Source of the DNA: Curtobacterium sp. MCJR17_020
GTDB taxonomy: Bacteria > Actinomycetota > Actinomycetes > Actinomycetales > Microbacteriaceae
Direction of reading: 5' to 3'
Assembly (NCBI RefSeq): GCF_003234365.2
Contig: NZ_CP126260.1
Coordinates: 3,162,001-3,226,000 of the forward strand
Length of the DNA stretch: 64,000 bases
The position numbers were made by a program, and so were the translations under genes. The notes below the pieces were generated by a model, which worked only from the letters and a program-made list of their open reading frames with translations, did no database searches and was not told the DNA's origin. This document shows positions 60,973-64,000 of this stretch, one piece after another. The first letter of the stretch is position 1, and every line of letters starts with the position of its first letter.

Positions 60973-61581
60973 TCAGCCGACGGGCGGGACCTCGCCGGTC
61001 ATGTCGACGCGCTCGGTGCCGTCGTTCCAGATGTACGTCGCGGTGGTGCGACCGGATGCGTCAGCGTTCGCCTCGTTCGCCTTCGCGTACGTGTAGGTGA
61101 CCTTGATCGAGGCGTCGGCCAACCGCTCGACAACCGGCTCGAACGCGTACTGCTCGGACGTCGCGGTGCCGAGGTACCGGCCCTGGTGGAAGAGCAGGAT
61201 CGCGTACGGTGACCCGGCGGTGCCGAACTCGGGCGCGACGACGGACCAGGACAGTGAGGCGCAGGCGTCGTAGCCGGTGTAGTCGGCGTTCGCAGCGTCC
61301 CACTTGGTGTCCTCGAGGTCAGCGGGTGACGGCAGCGCAGCGATCCCGGCAGCCGCTGCCTCGGAGCCGGTCGCGGGATCACAGGTCGGGGTGGGGGTCG
61401 GCGTCGGTGTCGGCGTGCTCGTCGGCGACGGGGTGGCTGCCGTGTCCGTCGGCGCCGCGGTCACGGTCTCGGTGACGGTCGGGGTCGCGTCGCCACCGTC
61501 CCCGTCACCGGAGCAGCCGGTCAGCAGGGCGACCACGGCCGCGCCGGTCAGGAACAGAGCAGTCTTCGAGGTGCGCACCAC
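60973..61581 (-). CDS. LppP/LprE-like lipoprotein
   Basis: About 202 residues from the GTG at 61581 (ATG 61617 possible). Lipobox LTGC after 'ALFLTGAAVVALL'. A Thr/Pro linker with a run of PT repeats leads to a domain of about 130 residues with two Cys ('TCDPATGSEA', 'YDACASLSWSVV') and 'AILLFHQGRYLGTAT', as in LppP/LprE lipoproteins of actinobacteria. Role unknown. Confidence 0.8.
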   Translation of the reverse strand: MVRTSKTALFLTGAAVVALLTGCSGDGDGGDATPTVTETVTAAPTDTAATPSPTSTPTPTPTPTPTCDPATGSEAAAAGIAALPSPADLEDTKWDAANADYTGYDACASLSWSVVAPEFGTAGSPYAILLFHQGRYLGTATSEQYAFEPVVERLADASIKVTYTYAKANEANADASGRTTATYIWNDGTERVDMTGEVPPVG

Positions 61582-61642
61582 TCCACGGTGCACCGACGGC
61601 AGTGTCGGCGCTCGCATCGTTACCGGCCCGTAGTCTGCTGGC

Positions 61643-62464
61643 ATGCGGGGAGCGGGCATCGGGGCATCGGCGGACGTCGTGGACGACCACGTCGTGGGTC
61701 CGCACGGACCGGTCCCGATCCGGCGCTACCGGCCGCAGGACCCCGCAGCCGCTCCGACACTGGTCTGGCTGCACGGGGGTGGGTTCTTCCGCGGCGACCT
61801 CGATCTGCCCGAGTCGGACGCCGTGGCCCGGGTGCTCAGCGCCCGTGGCATCCCGGTGGTCTGCGTCGACTACCGCCTCGGTCCGCTGCCCGGCATGCCC
61901 TGGATCGGGCGGACGGGTCCACGGGCACGCCGACGTGCACCGCACGCGCGGGACGAGGTCGTAGCGGTGCTCCGCTCGCTCGCGGAGGAGTGCCCGGCCA
62001 GCCTGGTGCTCGGTGGCGCGAGTGCCGGCGCATGCCTCGCGGCGTCGGCGGTCGCCGCTGGCCCGCCCCTGGCCGGCACCGTGCTCGCGTACGGGTTCTT
62101 CCACGCGCGACTCCCCCGCGACCCAGCGGTGCAGCGTCTCGTGCGCGGGCACCGGCGGATCACGCACGCTCCACTGTTGCTCGACGCCGCGAACCGCACC
62201 TACGCCGGGCCACTCGGCGCCGGAGCGTTCCCGCCACCGGAGGACCTCAGCACGTTCCCGCGCACCCTGGTGCTCGACGCCGAGCGGGACACGATGCGCG
62301 CATCCGGCGACCGGTTCGCACGGCAACTCGGTGCCGCGGGGGTCGATCTCGAACGTCACGTCCTGCGCGACAGCCGGCACGCCTTCCTCAACCGACCGGG
62401 CAGCATCGACTTCGCGGCTGCCGTCGACCTGATCGCTTCGTGGGTGGTCCGTCGGCCCGTCTGA
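61643..62464 (+). CDS. Alpha/beta hydrolase of the HSL/acetyl-esterase type
   Basis: 273 residues. HGGG oxyanion motif ('LVWLHGGGFFRGDL'), nucleophile 'GGASAGACLA', acid Asp in 'VLDAERDTMRA' and His in 'DSRHAFLNR'. Lipase/esterase acting on short acyl esters is likely. TAGTCT (61631-61636) ends 6 bases before the ATG, so it is probably leaderless. It is divergent from the LppP-like lipoprotein gene. Confidence 0.88.
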   Translation: MRGAGIGASADVVDDHVVGPHGPVPIRRYRPQDPAAAPTLVWLHGGGFFRGDLDLPESDAVARVLSARGIPVVCVDYRLGPLPGMPWIGRTGPRARRRAPHARDEVVAVLRSLAEECPASLVLGGASAGACLAASAVAAGPPLAGTVLAYGFFHARLPRDPAVQRLVRGHRRITHAPLLLDAANRTYAGPLGAGAFPPPEDLSTFPRTLVLDAERDTMRASGDRFARQLGAAGVDLERHVLRDSRHAFLNRPGSIDFAAAVDLIASWVVRRPV

Positions 62465-62497
62465 ACGTTCGAGCGTGTGCGACCGTCGGACATTCCG

Positions 62498-62526
62498 GTG
62501 ACGCCACGGCGAACCGGACGTATTCT
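62498..62526 (+). promoter_or_regulatory. Putative promoter of the DUF3892-like gene
   Basis: GTGACG (62498-62503) and TATTCT (62521-62526) are separated by 17 bases. They lie upstream of the GTG at 62611. Confidence 0.4.
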
Positions 62527-62610
62527 GCTGTCGGAAGCAACGGCGGTTCCGAACACCCTTCGCCACGTTCACCGTCGTGGCGTCCCGCCTCTGCGACGAA
62601 GAGTCCAACC

Positions 62611-62955
62611 GTGACCGAACACCTCATCGAGTACGTCGCCCGTGACCGCACGGGCATCACCGCCGTCGTGACGACCACCAGCGTCATCGACGTCGACACC
62701 GTGATCCAGCACATCCGCTCCGGCCACACCGGCTACTACGTGGCCGCCGACTCCTGGAAGCGCACACCGGTCCGGAGCATGTCGTTCATCGGCGGCACCT
62801 ACCTGTTCGCGAACTGGGACGGCTCGAAGCGGAACATGCTGCACGACCTGGCGTTCCGGTCGCCGACGCGCGCGGTCCGGACAGAGGAGCCGACGGAGAC
62901 CCGCTTCGCGCGCTTCCTCAGCGCGGTGTTCGGCCGCCGACTGCCGCAGCCCTGA
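62611..62955 (+). CDS. DUF3892-like protein
   Basis: 114 residues from a GTG. 'YVARDRTGITAVVTTTSVID', 'VIQHIRSGHTGYYVA' and 'FIGGTYLFANWDGSKRNML' resemble the compact DUF3892 fold. A basic tail follows. Function unknown. Confidence 0.6.
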   Translation: MTEHLIEYVARDRTGITAVVTTTSVIDVDTVIQHIRSGHTGYYVAADSWKRTPVRSMSFIGGTYLFANWDGSKRNMLHDLAFRSPTRAVRTEEPTETRFARFLSAVFGRRLPQP

Positions 62956-62999
62956 CCCCCGCCTACCCTGCCGCTGCCGCTGCGCACGTCCGTGAGAGC

Positions 63000-63296
63000 A
63001 TGACGGGCATGCAGAAGGGGGAGCACATGCTCGCGAAGGACGTGTCCGACAAGCGGTTCCGACCGACCAAGTGGCGGGAGGGCTACGACCAGGGTGAGGT
63101 CGATGCGTTCCTCGACCGGATCCAGACCACCCTCGCCGGGTACGAGCAGGGGCGGCCGGTGGATCCGCTCACGCCGGATGACGTGACCGCCGTGCGGTTC
63201 CAACCGACGAAGTTCCGCGAGGGCTACGACCAGGACCAGGTCGACGACTTCCTCGACCAGGTCGTCGTGGCACTCCGCTCGCACGCAGCTCGCTGA
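63000..63296 (+). CDS. Small protein with two DivIVA-like half motifs
   Basis: 98 residues (ATGs at 63000, 63009 and 63027 are in frame; the last has GGGGGAG close upstream). Residues about 15-45 ('DKRFRPTKWREGYDQGEVDA' and following) and about 64-92 ('VRFQPTKFREGYDQDQVDDF' and following) are near copies of the DivIVA/DivIVA-like membrane-curvature motif. There is no long coiled coil, unlike true DivIVA/Wag31. Confidence 0.8.
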   Translation: MTGMQKGEHMLAKDVSDKRFRPTKWREGYDQGEVDAFLDRIQTTLAGYEQGRPVDPLTPDDVTAVRFQPTKFREGYDQDQVDDFLDQVVVALRSHAAR

Positions 63297-63312
63297 GACC
63301 GGCGCCGACGCA

Positions 63313-63354
63313 GAACGACATCCCCGTCGTCGTACGACGTCGGGGATGTCGTTC
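63313..63354. terminator. Terminator between convergent genes
   Basis: Stem GAACGACATCCCCG (63313-63326) / CGGGGATGTCGTTC (63341-63354). The loop contains the palindrome CGTCGTACGACG. Confidence 0.8.
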
Positions 63355-63383
63355 CGGGTCGATCCCGCCAGTCGAGCGAGCCC

Positions 63384-64000
63384 TCAGACCTGCGCGCCCT
63401 CCAGCGTCGCCGCGAGCGGGTCGAAGTCCTCGGGCAACGACGCGATCGGTGCGACGGTCGACTCGACCTCGATGAACGAGCGGGCGGCGATCGACTCCTC
63501 GACCGCGACCATGGTGTCGAGCACGTGGTACCCGACCTCACCGGTCGCGATGTGCGAGCCACCGCCGCGGATCGCCCGCGCCATGTCGAGCACGCCGAGG
63601 CCACGACCGACGGTGGGCTCCTCGTCGAGCAGGACCTCGAAGTCCTGCGAGAAGGGGAACGTCGCGTCCGCGGTCAGCGGTCGCGCGATCCGGATCGGGT
63701 GCCCGCCACCGAACGTGTTCGGGTCGGGCAGGACGATCGTGCCCTCGGTCCCGTTGACCTCGAACACGCCGTGGCGGAACAGCGGGGTGTCGAACGAGAG
63801 CAGCGACTGCGCGTTGCCGCCCTGCTCGAACGAGGTCAGGACGGAGACGTGGGTCGGCACCTCGACGGGGAACGAGTCGCCCGCGTTCGGCCCGACGACC
63901 AGCTGCCGCGTCTCTCGGGACTTCGACCCCGTCGCGACGACGGAGTCGATCGGTCCGAGCAGGTGCACGAGCGCCGTGAAGTAGTACGGGCCGATGTCGA
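63384..64000 (-). CDS. Gfo/Idh/MocA-family oxidoreductase, C-terminal part (runs off the right edge)
   Basis: About 205 codons of the C-terminal domain are visible. Reading in from the edge gives 'DIGPYYFTALVHLLGPIDSV', the substrate-binding signature of the family, then 'GTEGTIVLPDPNTFGGGHPI' and a conserved C-terminus. These enzymes oxidise or reduce sugars with NAD(P). The Rossmann part lies outside the window. Confidence 0.88.
   Translation of the reverse strand, partial: DIGPYYFTALVHLLGPIDSVVATGSKSRETRQLVVGPNAGDSFPVEVPTHVSVLTSFEQGGNAQSLLSFDTPLFRHGVFEVNGTEGTIVLPDPNTFGGGHPIRIARPLTADATFPFSQDFEVLLDEEPTVGRGLGVLDMARAIRGGGSHIATGEVGYHVLDTMVAVEESIAARSFIEVESTVAPIASLPEDFDPLAATLEGAQV

Noticed and set aside
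1..64000. tRNA, rRNA, riboswitch or insertion sequence
   Set aside because: I looked in the gaps for cloverleaf ends, rRNA motifs, transposase genes with inverted ends and known riboswitch cores and saw none; a covariance-model scan would be decisive.

Overview
The window is 64 kb of very GC-rich DNA (about 70 % by eye) carrying tightly packed genes. There are many GTG starts and many 1-4 base stop/start overlaps. Gene content points to an actinobacterium of the family Microbacteriaceae, most like Curtobacterium; this is inference from gene content, not from a marker gene. I see no rRNA, tRNA, CRISPR array, insertion sequence or prophage gene, so this looks like chromosomal core and lineage-specific DNA.

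Layout. 1-9.9 kb: the end of a DMT transporter with a divergent LysR regulator, a fructosamine-kinase-like gene, a GT39 membrane glycosyltransferase followed by an OmpR-type two-component system, a secreted protein of unknown function, a LuxR-type regulator and a GT2-GtrA fusion. 10.1-17.5 kb: a very long glutamate-synthase-like protein translationally coupled to a CysJ-like diflavin reductase. 17.5-20.8 kb (minus): an operon of an ImmA/IrrE-like peptidase, a MAB_1171c-type membrane protein, an alpha/beta hydrolase and a DUF7882-like protein. 22-27.4 kb (minus): a complete mevalonate pathway operon mvaK1-mvaD-mvaK2-mvaA-mvaS. 27.4-29.4 kb: ohrR-ohr and a medium-chain dehydrogenase. 29.4-37.5 kb: a sugar porter, a LysM lipoprotein, pgi, and the copper module csoR-copZ-copA. 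37.6-43.2 kb: an AraC regulator with two HTH modules, then a nine-gene alkaline-shock (Asp23/Gls24) envelope-stress cluster that includes a CsbD protein and an Asp23 protein with a LEA-like 11-residue repeat tail. 43.2-48.9 kb: a membrane-anchored gamma-glutamylcyclotransferase-like protein and the long-chain olefin operon oleA-oleBC-oleD. 48.9-55.9 kb: RimK with an RCK-type tail plus a RimB-like protease, a Tat-type esterase, a TetR/MFS pair and a NarL-type two-component system. 56-64 kb: a NatAB-like ABC exporter, an XRE/DUF2975 pair, a YeiH-type exporter, lipoproteins, a hydrolase, a small DivIVA-motif protein and the end of a Gfo/Idh/MocA oxidoreductase.

How the parts work together. Several modules concern the envelope and stress: isoprenoid supply (mva), long-chain hydrocarbons (ole), lipid-linked glycosylation (GT39, GT2-GtrA), Asp23 envelope stress proteins, peroxide defence (ohr) and copper export. 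The most unusual feature is the pairing of a glutamate-synthase-like large subunit with a diflavin reductase where a GltD-type small subunit would be expected.

Non-coding structure. Between genes there is a recurring terminator hairpin family with a shared GACGGGAGGCCCG arm, two copies of a different palindromic element, a 42-base perfect direct repeat, and a cluster of GTGCGAGG motifs. Many transcription-unit heads carry a -10-like hexamer only 6-7 bases before the start codon, which suggests leaderless mRNAs.
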